A stretch of 64,000 nt of DNA from UBA6016 sp041915365 (GTDB lineage: Bacteria; Campylobacterota; Campylobacteria; Campylobacterales; UBA6016): assembly GCA_041915365.1 (NCBI GenBank), contig JAYSBP010000011.1, forward strand, positions 19,930 to 83,929, read 5' to 3'. Under the pieces are notes generated by a model. The model was not told the origin of the DNA. It made no database searches and was given only the letters and a program-made list of their open reading frames with translations. Position numbers and translations under genes: made by a program. Positions 41,516-50,922 of this stretch are shown here, piece by piece; positions within the stretch are counted from its first letter, which is position 1; every line of letters begins with the position of its first letter.

Positions 41516-42574
41516 GTGAAGAGAATAGATAGCTACATATTACGGAACTTTTTGGCTTTTTTTTGGCCTCTATTTTTTACGCTATTTGCCATATCATCCT
41601 TGGTTCTTATCATACGCCTTGCCGACCTTACGGGGGTAGTTAGCGTAAACTTTTTGGAATTTATATCGCTTTATCTATTCGGTGTCCCACAACTTCTTTT
41701 TTATACTCTGCCGATAGCGTTTTTTTTGTCTGCGGGGCTTTTGTATGCCAAACTCTCTTTTGACAGGGAGCTTGTTGCTATATTTGCTCTAGGGGCAAAT
41801 CTAAAAGATGTACTAAAACCGATTGTAAAGGTGGCTGTTTTATTTAGCGCAACGCTGTTTTTTATCGGCTACTTCGTACATCCATATAGCACTGCCGTCG
41901 CAAAGAATTTTGTAGAAGACAAAAAGAGCCTCTCAAGACTAAACGTCAAGCCGAGTGAAGCGGGGCAAAAATTTGGTGATTGGTTGATTTTTATGTCTGG
42001 CGAAAAAGACGGGGAGTTTTCTGATGCCGTGCTATTTTCAGCTAGTTCCAAAGCCTCTCTTGTAGGAGAGGGTGGTAGCGATAAAAACCAAAGCGCTACT
42101 TTTGTGTCGGCAAAAAATGCAAAAATAACATCCAAGAGCGGTGTTTCAACTCTTGTACTCACTGATGGCAAAGGGTATAGGCTTGAAGAGCAAAACGGCT
42201 CAAAACTTATCTATTTTGAAGAGATGGGCATCCGCTCCGAGCCGCAAAAATTTGATTTTGAACCTTCAAACTTTATCGGATATTGGGCACAGATGAAGGA
42301 GGACAAAAAGCGTGCAAAAGACTTTAGCGACGTATTTTTGACCTCTATTTTTCCCGTTGCATCCATTTTTTTTATCCCAGCTTTTGGGATTATAAATCCG
42401 AGGTATCAAAAAAATAGAGCCGCTTTTTTCTTCATCGTTACGGCCGCCGCATTTTATACGTTTATGCTTACCATCAACCCCATCTTGACGTATTTTGGCA
42501 TCATTGTCGTGACCCCTATATGGTTTATTATCGGCTACCTTCTTTACAAAAAAAGCGGGGCGGTAAGGTTCTAG
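41516..42574 (+). CDS. LptF/LptG-family permease
   Basis: A 352-residue inner membrane protein of the YjgP/YjgQ family, which with LptB and LptC extracts lipopolysaccharide from the inner membrane. Three helices at the N-terminus (RIDSYILRNFLAFFWPLFF onward), a periplasmic beta-jellyroll (about 135-250) and three helices at the C-terminus form the standard layout. I chose GTG at 41516, two bases after the pilD stop; a start 18 bases earlier overlaps pilD. Which of LptF or LptG it is cannot be decided from sequence alone. Confidence 0.88.
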   Translation: MKRIDSYILRNFLAFFWPLFFTLFAISSLVLIIRLADLTGVVSVNFLEFISLYLFGVPQLLFYTLPIAFFLSAGLLYAKLSFDRELVAIFALGANLKDVLKPIVKVAVLFSATLFFIGYFVHPYSTAVAKNFVEDKKSLSRLNVKPSEAGQKFGDWLIFMSGEKDGEFSDAVLFSASSKASLVGEGGSDKNQSATFVSAKNAKITSKSGVSTLVLTDGKGYRLEEQNGSKLIYFEEMGIRSEPQKFDFEPSNFIGYWAQMKEDKKRAKDFSDVFLTSIFPVASIFFIPAFGIINPRYQKNRAAFFFIVTAAAFYTFMLTINPILTYFGIIVVTPIWFIIGYLLYKKSGAVRF

Positions 42575-42577
42575 CTT

Positions 42578-43306
42578 TTGAGAGTGCTGGCTATTACATC
42601 TTATGACGGGAGTCGCTTTTTTGGCTCTCAGGTGCAAGATGGCGGTACCCCCACGGTTATGGGACGTTTTGAAGAGGCGCTAAAGAGTGTTGGGATTTTT
42701 TGCGCTCCGTTAGCGTCTGGTAGGACTGATAGCGGTGTGCACGCCACTTGCCAGCCCATCGCTTTTGATGTCCCTGTCTACTGGGAAAACGAGCTTGAAA
42801 AATTAAAAGAACACCTAAACGCAAAGCTCTCGCCATACATAAAAATCAAAAATATCTCAACCGTTGATGAGAATTTTCACCCTAGATTTGACGCAAAAAA
42901 AAGAGTTTATCGTTATGTTCTAAAAGTGGGAGAGAGTACGCCGTTTGGTTCTGATTTTGTGACGTTTGTGCCCAGTGTATACGATGAGGCGATACTCTCT
43001 TGTATATCTATTTTTGAAGGGGAGCACGATTTTTCATTTTTCAAAAAAACGGGGAGTGATGAGAAGAGCAATGTTAGGCGGATATACAAAGCCAGTTTCT
43101 ACAAGCACGGTGATTTGCGGATTTTTAGATTCGAAGGAAATGCTTTTTTGAGAAGCCAGATAAGGCTGATGGTCGGTGCACTACTAGATGTGTCTGAAGG
43201 CAAACTCACAAAAGATGAGCTAAAGGAGCAGCTAGACGGCAAATGCAGGCATACTTTTCGCCTCGCTCCGCCAAACGGTCTTTATCTGTCAAAGGTGATA
43301 TATTAG
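42578..43306 (+). CDS. truA: tRNA pseudouridine synthase A
   Basis: Forms pseudouridine at positions 38-40 of the tRNA anticodon arm. The catalytic aspartate is in ASGRTDSGVHATCQ, and FHPRFDAKKRVYRY, EGEHDFSFF and GNAFLRSQIRLMVGAL are family blocks. TTG start three bases after the permease. Length 242 residues is normal. It ends the conserved run and overlaps the convergent dgkA stop by four bases. Confidence 0.94.
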   Translation: MRVLAITSYDGSRFFGSQVQDGGTPTVMGRFEEALKSVGIFCAPLASGRTDSGVHATCQPIAFDVPVYWENELEKLKEHLNAKLSPYIKIKNISTVDENFHPRFDAKKRVYRYVLKVGESTPFGSDFVTFVPSVYDEAILSCISIFEGEHDFSFFKKTGSDEKSNVRRIYKASFYKHGDLRIFRFEGNAFLRSQIRLMVGALLDVSEGKLTKDELKEQLDGKCRHTFRLAPPNGLYLSKVIY

Positions 43307-43665
43307 ACCAAAAACTCGCTCATAAGCACCGCCACCCATACCAAAAATGTGAAAACCACACTCACAAGTACCACACCGGCCGCCGCATCTTTGGCTTTTT
43401 TCGCCGTTTCGCTGTATTCTAGCGTCACTAGGTCTACTGCTCTTTCTATGGCGCTATTTACCATCTCGGCTATTATGATTGGAAACATAGAGAAAAAAAG
43501 AGCCGCTTTTGATATGCTAGACATCTCAACGAGGGCTATAAACACTGTGGCGCCTATGAAGAGCGCAAGCTCTATTTGAAATGGAGTTTCATTTTTTAGT
43601 ACCTCTAAAAAGCCGTCTATACCGTGGCTAGTATTTTTGATAATGTTAAATCTTTTTCGCCTCAT
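43303..43665 (-). CDS. dgkA: Diacylglycerol kinase
   Basis: A 120-residue trimeric membrane enzyme that phosphorylates diacylglycerol (or undecaprenol in some species). The E. coli-type signature is clear: EMVNSAIERAVDLVTLEY followed by KKAKDAAAGVVLV, including the catalytic glutamate. Three hydrophobic helices. It converges on truA and is divergent from, and possibly overlaps, the AEC transporter gene. In this context it may recycle diacylglycerol released by glycan or LPS transfer. Confidence 0.92.
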   Translation of the reverse strand: MRRKRFNIIKNTSHGIDGFLEVLKNETPFQIELALFIGATVFIALVEMSSISKAALFFSMFPIIIAEMVNSAIERAVDLVTLEYSETAKKAKDAAAGVVLVSVVFTFLVWVAVLMSEFLV

Positions 43666-43714
43666 GAAGCCCCCTGTTGCAACTATTTTACCTCTTTATA
43701 TTATAATTTTTGTG

Positions 43715-44593
43715 ATGTTTGAAGGTCTTTTTTTAATTTTTTGTTTTTTGATGGTCGGTTTTGTAATGAAATTAGCCAAAAAAGATTACTCCGATGTTCT
43801 GATACAGTTTTGTATCCTAGTCGCTTTTCCGGCGCTCATCCTCCAAAAGCTATACCCGCTCAAGCTTCATATATCCGACATATCGGTTATTGCTATAGCC
43901 GCATTTTCAATCGTATTTGGTTTTGTCGCTGGCTTTTTGCTCTCTAGGTTTTTGAAACTTGACAAAAAATCGGCCGCAGTAGTCATAATGGCTTGCGGGC
44001 TGGGAAATACGTCGTTTGTCGGCTTCCCTTTTGTAGAAGCGTTATATGGCGAGGATGCTATCGCTTACGCTTTGCTTTTTGACCAGTTTGGGAGTTTTTT
44101 GTTTTTGTCTATCGCCGGTTCTCTCATTGCGGCTTGGGGTGCCGGTAGGGATTCTAGTATCAGAAAACTAGCAAGTAGCGTGTTTTTCTTCCCTCCTTTT
44201 ATAGCCATTTTGGTCTCTTTGTTTTTGAAATTTTTTGAGCTTCCGTCATTCATCCTCCTTGGCGCCGATAAGCTGGCCGGAGTTTTGCTTCCGCTTGTGA
44301 CGATTGCGGTTGGGATGAAAATAGATGTTCGCCACATCAAAGAAAATATCAAAGAAACGACAGCTATACTTGTCGTAAAGATGGGCGTTGTGCCGCTAGC
44401 CGTACTAGCCGTGCTCCCTCAAATCGGCGTTGCGGCTAAAGTATCTCTTATAGAAGCCGCTATGCCGCCGATGGTTATGGTGGCGGTGTTTGCCGCAAAA
44501 TACGGACTGAACGAGAGGCTTGCGGTCTCAGCCGTTGCCCTCGGTGTTTTTGCTTCGTTTGGAAGCGTTTTGTTATTTTATTATTTGGGATAG
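43715..44593 (+). CDS. AEC-family permease
   Basis: About 292 residues with ten hydrophobic helices arranged as two five-helix halves, as in the auxin efflux carrier (AEC) family. Landmarks are FCILVAFPALILQ, ACGLGNTSFVGFPF (the conserved N-x-x-F-x-G-x-P-like motif) and the C-terminal EAAMPPMVMVAVFAAKYG. Members export or import organic anions such as malate. The start is uncertain: ATG at 43715 or GTG at 43712 gives a normal protein and lies just after TTATAAT (-10-like); a frame open back to 43637 would overlap dgkA. The stop lies two bases before uppP. Confidence 0.82.
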   Translation: MFEGLFLIFCFLMVGFVMKLAKKDYSDVLIQFCILVAFPALILQKLYPLKLHISDISVIAIAAFSIVFGFVAGFLLSRFLKLDKKSAAVVIMACGLGNTSFVGFPFVEALYGEDAIAYALLFDQFGSFLFLSIAGSLIAAWGAGRDSSIRKLASSVFFFPPFIAILVSLFLKFFELPSFILLGADKLAGVLLPLVTIAVGMKIDVRHIKENIKETTAILVVKMGVVPLAVLAVLPQIGVAAKVSLIEAAMPPMVMVAVFAAKYGLNERLAVSAVALGVFASFGSVLLFYYLG

Positions 44594-44595
44594 AT

Positions 44596-45360
44596 ATGGG
44601 AATTTTTGAAGCGATAATGCTTGGAATTTTGGAGGGGCTAACGGAGTTTTTGCCCATCTCTTCGACGGGACACCTGATACTGGCCTCGCATCTTATGGGA
44701 ATAGAGCAGACCGCCGCTCACAAGAGCTTTGAGGTGGCTATTCAGCTTGGCTCAATCTTTGCGGTTATTTTTGTGTATTTCAAAAAACTTTTCGGTGATT
44801 TCTCGCTTATGAAAAAACTCGCCGTGGCTTTTGTGCCGACTGGTCTTTTAGGATTATTTCTATACAAGCACATAAAAGCCCTTTTTGCCCCTGAAACGGT
44901 GGCTTTTATGCTTATTATCGGCGGTATTGTGTTTATTGTTTTGGAGTATTTTTATAAGCCAAAAGAGCATCATATACAAAGCGTTGACGCCATTAGCTAC
45001 AAACAAGCGCTAATCATAGGCTTTGCACAGTCGGTATCGATGATACCGGGGACTAGCCGTTCCGGTGCTACGATAATAGGCGGCTTGCTAACGGGGCTTA
45101 GCCGAAAGACTGCGGTTGAATTCTCGTTTTTGCTAGCTGTTCCGACTATGATTGTGGCCACTTGCTACGATGTGTACAAAAACTTTTCGACATTCGGCGG
45201 AGGCGACATATCAAATCTCGTTGCAGGGTTTTTGGTAGCGTTTTTGGTGGCAATGCTCGCCATTAAGTGGTTTTTGAAGTTTGTCGCAAAGTTTAGTTTT
45301 GTTCCGTTTGGTATTTATAGAATTATTCTCGGAGTTGTGTTTTTATATATTTTGTTTTAG
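44596..45360 (+). CDS. uppP: Undecaprenyl-diphosphatase
   Basis: Dephosphorylates undecaprenyl diphosphate on the outer face of the membrane so the lipid carrier can be reused (BacA family). The 254-residue protein shows both signature regions: EGLTEFLPISSTGHLIL near the start and MIPGTSRSGATIIGG in the middle. About seven helices. The ATG follows the AEC transporter closely. It complements the PAP2 protein 4.5 kb upstream, giving two possible routes of carrier recycling. Confidence 0.95.
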   Translation: MGIFEAIMLGILEGLTEFLPISSTGHLILASHLMGIEQTAAHKSFEVAIQLGSIFAVIFVYFKKLFGDFSLMKKLAVAFVPTGLLGLFLYKHIKALFAPETVAFMLIIGGIVFIVLEYFYKPKEHHIQSVDAISYKQALIIGFAQSVSMIPGTSRSGATIIGGLLTGLSRKTAVEFSFLLAVPTMIVATCYDVYKNFSTFGGGDISNLVAGFLVAFLVAMLAIKWFLKFVAKFSFVPFGIYRIILGVVFLYILF

Positions 45361-45370
45361 GGGATAGGTC

Positions 45371-45805
45371 GTGAGCGATAGCAAGGGCAATATAAAAGAA
45401 AAGGCCGAGCTTGCGAAGGAGCGAGAGGCAATCAAAGATATTGTTAGGGGGGCGATATATATCTGCGTTCATTTAAAAAGTGCGCAAGTGTTGTTTGACC
45501 CGCTAAACTCTGAATCCCTATGCTATGGCGGCATCTGTATAACCGACATTAGTGAAACCCCGTTAGGCTTTGTCGTAGAAGAGGCCAAGACTAGGAGTTA
45601 TATCTATTACAACTCAAGGCTTGCCAAAGTGAAATACTCGTGCGAAGAGGCTGGAGTTTTGAACATCTTTGCAAGCGCAATAGAGGGTATGAAAATTCAG
45701 CTTGAAGCTAGAATAAATGAAGAGATGCAAGATATGACCGAAGAGATAAAAGAGCTAATACTCAAAAAAGTAAACAGAGAGATAGCGATAGCAAACGGCA
45801 TTTAG
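45371..45805 (+). CDS. Hypothetical 144-residue cytoplasmic protein
   Basis: I do not recognise this protein. It starts with GTG and a charged helix (KGNIKEKAELAKEREAIKDI), has a compact middle with short strands and two cysteines (CVHLKSAQVLF, CYGGICITDI), and ends in a long amphipathic helix (about 105-140, IQLEARINEEMQDMTEEI). No membrane segment or signal. It lies ten bases after uppP and converges on the HIT gene with two bases between them. Confidence 0.55.
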   Translation: MSDSKGNIKEKAELAKEREAIKDIVRGAIYICVHLKSAQVLFDPLNSESLCYGGICITDISETPLGFVVEEAKTRSYIYYNSRLAKVKYSCEEAGVLNIFASAIEGMKIQLEARINEEMQDMTEEIKELILKKVNREIAIANGI

Positions 45806-45807
45806 GC

Positions 45808-46296
45808 TTAAATACGAGCCAAAAATGCCCTCTTAACCCTCATATAAACCTCGTTAAAATCAACAGAATAAACCCTAGCGTCCCCTATTGCCGTAATAAA
45901 ATTCGAGTCTTTACTCCATCTTGGGAGTAGGTGTAGATGTATGTGCTCCGCTATTCCAGCCCCGGCCGCTTCGCCTAGGTTCATCCCTATGTTGACGCTA
46001 TTTGTATGAAATTCAGATTTTAGCGCCGCAACCCCTTTTTGGGCGAGTGCGGCTATATGAAGCCAGTGTTCGCTAGGCAAAGCCTCCAGCGAATCGGTAT
46101 GCTGATGAGGGATTATCATAAAATGCCCAGGCGTGTAAGGGTATTTATTCATAACGGCAAAGCATATTTCATCTCTGTAGAAAACGGTGTTTTCCTCATC
46201 TTTTTTCGGCGATGAAGATATACCGCAAAAGACACATCCGCCGCTCTCTTTGCCTTTTACGTAGTCGTCTCTCCAAGGTGCGTATAGATGTTCCAT
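45808..46296 (-). CDS. HIT-family nucleotide hydrolase
   Basis: A 162-residue protein of the Ap4A phosphorylase/HIT superfamily. The HIT motif is EHIHLHLLPRW, with the central histidine acting as nucleophile on the alpha-phosphate of a nucleotide. CVFCGISSS near residue 22 is a half zinc site (C-x2-C) seen in HIT proteins of this type, and NKYPYTPGHFMIIP is conserved. It follows murF with a one-base overlap (TAATG), so the two are coupled; a HIT gene beside murF is also what I recall in Campylobacter jejuni. Confidence 0.9.
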   Translation of the reverse strand: MEHLYAPWRDDYVKGKESGGCVFCGISSSPKKDEENTVFYRDEICFAVMNKYPYTPGHFMIIPHQHTDSLEALPSEHWLHIAALAQKGVAALKSEFHTNSVNIGMNLGEAAGAGIAEHIHLHLLPRWSKDSNFITAIGDARVYSVDFNEVYMRVKRAFLARI

Positions 46297-47744
46297 TAAA
46301 TATACCCCGGAGCGTCGTTAGCAAAATACACGATAGAGTTTGGAGCCGTTTTTTCTTTTAGTAGGTTTTCCAGCTCATTTTTGTCCGATAAGAATATTTT
46401 TTCGCATTTTGATAAGTTTTCGTCAAACAGCTTTTTATTTAGCTCTCCCGTTATTATTGCTACGTCAAATACATCGTCGATGAGTTTTGCAAGCTCAATA
46501 TTTAGCTCATCTCTACTCTCTACTAGCCCGCAGGTCACTATCACTTTTTGATTTTTGTGTGTGCGGCAAAGCTCTATACCCTCTTTTATTCCGTCTATAT
46601 TGCCGTTAAAACTATCGTCTAGGATAATTTTCTCTTTTGCCAATATCTTTTGAAGTCGATGCGCTACGCTTGGGATACTCTCAACCGCTCTTTTGATGCT
46701 CTCAACTTCCATTCCTAGCTCTTTTGCTACGAGTATCGCCGCCGTTATATTGGCGCAATTGAAACCGCCTAGGAGATTTGGAGCATTGAAGACTTGCCTT
46801 TGTCCGTCAAGCTCAAGTTCAAAAGATAAGCCGTCCTTTAAAGATGAAGAGACGCTGCTTATTTTTAACCCTTCTTCGTAGCCAAACACCGTTATATTGT
46901 CACCTCTTGCGGTTGCATTTTCAAAAACAAACGCTTTTTGGAGTTTCTTTGAGCCCAATATCTCCGCTTTTGTAGCCTGTATTTTCTCTATCGTTTTGAA
47001 ATACTCTATGTGCGCTTCGCCTATCTTGCCCATGATCGAGTATTGTGGTTCCACTAGGTTTACTATCTCTGCTATGTCGCCCTCGGCTCTAGCTCCGGCT
47101 TCGACTACGTATACTTCCGTATCGTCGGGGAGTGATTCATTGATGTCTTTTATTATCCCCATTGTTGTGTTGACGCTAGCCGGTGTGGCGTAGGTGCGGA
47201 ATTTTTTTGAGATTATATGTGCCGCAAAGTTTTTGATGCTCGTTTTGCCGTAGCTTGCGGTAATGGCTATAACTATCGGACTTACTTTGTCTAGCTTTGC
47301 TTTTGCTTTTGCCTCAAAACCCTTTGCAATTATCTTACTCTCCACCTCTGCGGATAGATAATACGCTCCAAATATTGATATTAGAGCCGATGCGAGCTGA
47401 TAGTCTGCGTGAAGTAGCACAAACAGAGGAACTAGCAAAGCCGCAAAAATACCCCACAATCTTTTGACTCTATCGGTGAAGATGAGCTTTTTGTCTAGCT
47501 TTTTGCGCCAAGCGGCAAAATAAAATCCGAAAACAACCAGATACATTCCAGCCCAAATCGGTTTGCCAAAAACGCCGGCTACACCTACAACCAAAAGCGG
47601 TAAAACGAAAAACCATATATGCCAAATCGGTTTTGAAAAGTGGAAAACAACTCTTTTTAGTTTGTAAGAATACCATTGCAGTGTTGTTGAGAAATAGTAG
47701 AAAACCATAATGGTTAAAGTAAGATATATAGATTTTTCGAGCAT
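46296..47744 (-). CDS. murF: UDP-N-acetylmuramoyl-tripeptide--D-alanyl-D-alanine ligase with membrane extension
   Basis: Adds D-Ala-D-Ala to the peptidoglycan precursor. The first 120 residues form about four membrane helices, an extension found in Campylobacterota MurF proteins and absent from E. coli. The Mur ligase part then starts with the P-loop ITASYGKTSIKNF, followed by SVNTTMGI, EAGARAEGDI and FNCANITAAILVAKEL, and HRLQKI, LDDSFNGN in the C-terminal domain. It ends with a shortened third domain, giving 482 residues. It is coupled to the HIT gene and divergent from an HDOD gene. Confidence 0.92.
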   Translation of the reverse strand: MLEKSIYLTLTIMVFYYFSTTLQWYSYKLKRVVFHFSKPIWHIWFFVLPLLVVGVAGVFGKPIWAGMYLVVFGFYFAAWRKKLDKKLIFTDRVKRLWGIFAALLVPLFVLLHADYQLASALISIFGAYYLSAEVESKIIAKGFEAKAKAKLDKVSPIVIAITASYGKTSIKNFAAHIISKKFRTYATPASVNTTMGIIKDINESLPDDTEVYVVEAGARAEGDIAEIVNLVEPQYSIMGKIGEAHIEYFKTIEKIQATKAEILGSKKLQKAFVFENATARGDNITVFGYEEGLKISSVSSSLKDGLSFELELDGQRQVFNAPNLLGGFNCANITAAILVAKELGMEVESIKRAVESIPSVAHRLQKILAKEKIILDDSFNGNIDGIKEGIELCRTHKNQKVIVTCGLVESRDELNIELAKLIDDVFDVAIITGELNKKLFDENLSKCEKIFLSDKNELENLLKEKTAPNSIVYFANDAPGYI

Positions 47745-47767
47745 TGAAGCCTTGCCCCTTTTTGTTA

Positions 47768-47808
47768 GTTAAAATAGTGTAAAATCCTTGAAATACCGTT
47801 ATTTTAAC
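47768..47808. promoter_or_regulatory. Inverted repeat in murF / HDOD divergent region
   Basis: GTTAAAATA at 47768-47776 is the exact reverse complement of TATTTTAAC at 47800-47808, with 23 bases between. TGTAAAAT lies inside and could be a -10 element for the HDOD gene. The symmetry suggests a regulator site but the AT-rich content makes chance possible. Confidence 0.3.
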
Positions 47809-47839
47809 TTTTTAGCTTTTAATTGTGCAAGGGTGCAAG

Positions 47840-48661
47840 ATGAACGAATCTATACTATCCAAAATAAAAACTCTTCCGCCTCTACCTGAGACCGTAACGC
47901 AGATACAAAGAATATGCGCAGACCCTGAAAGCTCTGTCGGTGACCTCATAAAAGTAGTAGAAAAAGACCCTATGATAACGGCAAACCTTCTAAAGGCGGC
48001 AAACTCTCCGTTTTACGGCTTTAGCCGTGAGATAAAGACCGTTTCTCAAGCCGTGTCGCTTTTTGGCATGTCAACCGTAAAAGGGCTTGCGCTCTCAGGC
48101 GCGGTAAAAAAGCTTCTTAGCGTAGACCTTGACCCATACGGCATTACCCCAGAGTCATTTGCCGACATATCGGCTCTTCAAAATGCCCTTATGTACACTT
48201 GGTACTCAAAGGTCGACAGAAGCAAGCTAGACGTTTTGTCCGTAGCAAGCTTCCTACAAGAGACTGGAAAAATCATCATAGCTCAAGAGATAACAAAAGA
48301 GGGCAAAGCCGCCGAGTTTAAAGCATTTATTTTGGAAGGCAAGGGAATTACCGAGGCCGAGCTTGAGTTTATCGGTGAGACTACGGCTACCATTACGTCG
48401 GCGATATTTGAGCATTGGAGATTTGAGGAGAGCCTTATAGAGGCCATCAAATACTCTGATAACCCGCTTGATGCACCGGATGGGATAGCGGCCTATTCAA
48501 AAGCTCTTTGCATAGTAAAAACGGCGCTTCAGCCACTAAACACTTTTGGTGAAGAGCATTTCAAAGACGCAATCCAAAAAGCCTCTATGTTTGGCTTAGA
48601 TGAAGCTATTTTAACTGATTCGCTGACTACTTTTAAAGAGAGAAAAACCTCAAACTCTTAG
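47840..48661 (+). CDS. HDOD-domain signalling protein
   Basis: A 273-residue soluble protein consisting of one HDOD domain. Signatures are LPPLPETVTQIQ at the start, PMITANLLKAANSPFYG and SQAVSLFGMSTVKGLAL. HDOD proteins are HD-related but usually without catalytic metal ligands and act in signalling, often with cyclic di-GMP or chemotaxis proteins. The start at ATG 47840 is preceded by AAGGG; a start five codons earlier is possible. Its 3' end overlaps the convergent uvrB stop by 12 bases. Confidence 0.88.
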   Translation: MNESILSKIKTLPPLPETVTQIQRICADPESSVGDLIKVVEKDPMITANLLKAANSPFYGFSREIKTVSQAVSLFGMSTVKGLALSGAVKKLLSVDLDPYGITPESFADISALQNALMYTWYSKVDRSKLDVLSVASFLQETGKIIIAQEITKEGKAAEFKAFILEGKGITEAELEFIGETTATITSAIFEHWRFEESLIEAIKYSDNPLDAPDGIAAYSKALCIVKTALQPLNTFGEEHFKDAIQKASMFGLDEAILTDSLTTFKERKTSNS

Positions 48662-50626
48662 TTTTGAGATTTCATCTCTTAGCCTTGCCGCCTCTTCAAA
48701 CTCTAGCTCTTTGGCTGCCTTGTGCATCCTGAGCGTTAGCTCTTTGACTATCGCATCTCGCTCCGCTTTTGGAAGTTTGGCGTTTCGCTTTTTCATCTCC
48801 AAAGTCGATACCGTCTCATCGTCCATTTTTAGACTTTCATCTAGTTTGCGTATCGTACTTTTTGGCGTTATGCCGTGCTCTTTGTTGTAAGCGGCCTGCT
48901 CTTCTCTTCTCGCATTTGTCGTATCTATCGCTTTTCTCATCGACTCCGTCATCTTGTCGGCAAACAAAAGTACGCGTCCATTGAGGTTTCTAGCCGCTCG
49001 CCCAATAGTCTGTATGAGGCTTGTCTCTGAGCGCAAAAACCCTTCCTTATCGGCGTCAAATATTCCTATCATCGATACTTCCGGAATGTCTAACCCCTCT
49101 CTTAGCAGGTTGATACCAACAAGCAAATCAAACTCCCCACGTCTAAGCCCCCTGATAATCTCCGTCCTCTCTACCGTATCGATGTCGGAGTGCATGTATT
49201 TGACCTTCATCCCCAAATCATTTAGGTACTTAGTTAGCTCCTCCGCCATTTTTTTGGTTAACACCGTGGCGAGGACTTTTTCGCCCCTTGCTATTGTTTT
49301 TTGTGCCTCATCGTAAAATATCTCTACCTGTCTTGAAGCTGAGTGTATCTCAACGACTGGGTCTAGTAGTCCCGTCGGACGAACTATTTGCGTAGCTATA
49401 TCTTCGCCTGAAAGCTCTAGCTCCAACTGCGCAGGGGTGGCTGAGACAAATAGATAATGCGGGGCTTTATTGATAAACTCGTCAAATTGGAGAGGTCTAT
49501 TGTCAAGCGCACTCGGTAGTCTAAATCCATATTCTACAAGCGTCTCTTTACGGCTTCTATCTCCGGCGTACATACCGCGAAACTGCGGCAAACTCACGTG
49601 CGACTCATCCACGATAACAAGGTAGTCCTTGCCCATTGCCTCAAAATAATCCATCATGGAGTATGGCGTCTCCCCCGCTTTTTTCCCTGTTAGATACCTA
49701 GAGTAGTTCTCTATCCCTTTGCACATTCCGGTAGATTCCATCATTTCAAGGTCAAATTCAACTCTTTGTTTTAGCCTTTGGTACTCCACGAGCTTGTTTT
49801 CTTTGAGGAAGTAGTCCAGCCTCCCCCCTAGCTCCTCTTCTATTTGTTTCATGGTGTCGGCAAGTCTATGATGCCCGACGATATAGTTACTAGCGGCATA
49901 GAGTGTAAAAGTCGTCAAGTCTTTTGTTTTTTTGTTTGTGAGTGGGTCAAATTCATATATCCTCTCGCATTCGTCGCCAAAGAACTCTATCCTTACGGCA
50001 TTATCCTCAAAATATGCAGGGTAAATGTCTACAGCCTCGCCTTTGACCCTGAAATCGCCCCTGTCGAAGAAGTTGTCATTTCGCTTGTACCCCATCTCTA
50101 CAAGCTTGAGCAAAAACTCTCTTTGCGAATAGTTCATCCCAAGCTCTACGGTTTGCACCTGTGCTCTGTATTCTGCGGGATCACCGAGTCCGTAGTTGGC
50201 GGATACTGATGCCACGACGATACAATCGTCAAATTGTAGCAAGCTTGCCGTAGCGGATAGCCTGAGTCTCTCTAGTTCATCATTTATCGAGCTATCTTTT
50301 TCGATGAATAGGTCTTGACGTGGTATATAGGCTTCAGGTTGATAATAGTCGTAGTAGCTGATAAAGTACTCAACGTGGTTTTTTGGGAAAAATGCTTTAA
50401 ACTCGCTATATAGCTGGGCGGCTAGAGTTTTGTTGTGCGTCATGATGAGAGTCGGTATTTGAAGCGTCTCTATGATGTTTGCCATTGTAAAAGTCTTGCC
50501 GCTTCCTGTGACTCCAAGAAGTGTTTGGTATCTGCTCCCGTCACCTATGCTTTTTGATAGTTTTGCTATTGCGGTGGGCTGGTCGCCCGATGGTTTCATA
50601 TCCGCTACTATCTCAAATCTTGCCAT
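48650..50626 (-). CDS. uvrB: Excinuclease ABC subunit B
   Basis: The damage-verification helicase of nucleotide excision repair. Walker A is LGVTGSGKTFTMANI; the beta-hairpin region follows with ISYYDYYQPEAYIP, then DESHVSLPQFRGMY and helicase motif VI QTIGRAARN. The C-terminal UVR motif that binds UvrC is present (KELEFEEAARLRDEI). I place the start at the ATG at 50624-50626, giving MARFEIV and 658 residues; an upstream frame adds 11 residues. No other excision gene is in the window. Confidence 0.97.
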   Translation of the reverse strand: MARFEIVADMKPSGDQPTAIAKLSKSIGDGSRYQTLLGVTGSGKTFTMANIIETLQIPTLIMTHNKTLAAQLYSEFKAFFPKNHVEYFISYYDYYQPEAYIPRQDLFIEKDSSINDELERLRLSATASLLQFDDCIVVASVSANYGLGDPAEYRAQVQTVELGMNYSQREFLLKLVEMGYKRNDNFFDRGDFRVKGEAVDIYPAYFEDNAVRIEFFGDECERIYEFDPLTNKKTKDLTTFTLYAASNYIVGHHRLADTMKQIEEELGGRLDYFLKENKLVEYQRLKQRVEFDLEMMESTGMCKGIENYSRYLTGKKAGETPYSMMDYFEAMGKDYLVIVDESHVSLPQFRGMYAGDRSRKETLVEYGFRLPSALDNRPLQFDEFINKAPHYLFVSATPAQLELELSGEDIATQIVRPTGLLDPVVEIHSASRQVEIFYDEAQKTIARGEKVLATVLTKKMAEELTKYLNDLGMKVKYMHSDIDTVERTEIIRGLRRGEFDLLVGINLLREGLDIPEVSMIGIFDADKEGFLRSETSLIQTIGRAARNLNGRVLLFADKMTESMRKAIDTTNARREEQAAYNKEHGITPKSTIRKLDESLKMDDETVSTLEMKKRNAKLPKAERDAIVKELTLRMHKAAKELEFEEAARLRDEISKLRV

Positions 50627-50709
50627 TTTGTACCGCTTTTGCCGTTTTTTTGATGTCAAAATTATAACGAAGCTTTGATATAATGGCTTTCATACCAACG
50701 GATGCAAAA

Positions 50710-50919
50710 ATGGAAGCTATAGAGAAATTAAGGTCGCAAATAGATGACTTACTGCAAAAACTAGACCTCCAAAGAGAGGAGGGCGGCGAATTGCGCAATA
50801 AACTCATAAAATCAGAAGCCGAAAACAGAGTCAAAGATGAATATATAAGGTCTTTGGAGCAAAGACTAAATGCGCTTCAAGGCGAGAGCGCTCTAAAAAA
50901 TCTCGATGCGAAAGGCTAA
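50710..50919 (+). CDS. Short coiled-coil protein (ZapB-like)
   Basis: A 69-residue, almost fully coiled-coil protein (MEAIEKLRSQIDDLLQKL, RNKLIKSEAENRVKDEYI). An ATG at 50683 would overlap TATAAT (50679-50684), the probable -10 element, so the ATG at 50710 is preferred. Length and pattern resemble ZapB, which organises the division ring, but coiled coils are easy to over-interpret. It is followed three bases later by a ZapA-like gene. A pair of small genes divergent from uvrB is also what I recall in Campylobacter jejuni. Confidence 0.55.
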   Translation: MEAIEKLRSQIDDLLQKLDLQREEGGELRNKLIKSEAENRVKDEYIRSLEQRLNALQGESALKNLDAKG

Positions 50920-50922
50920 TCG

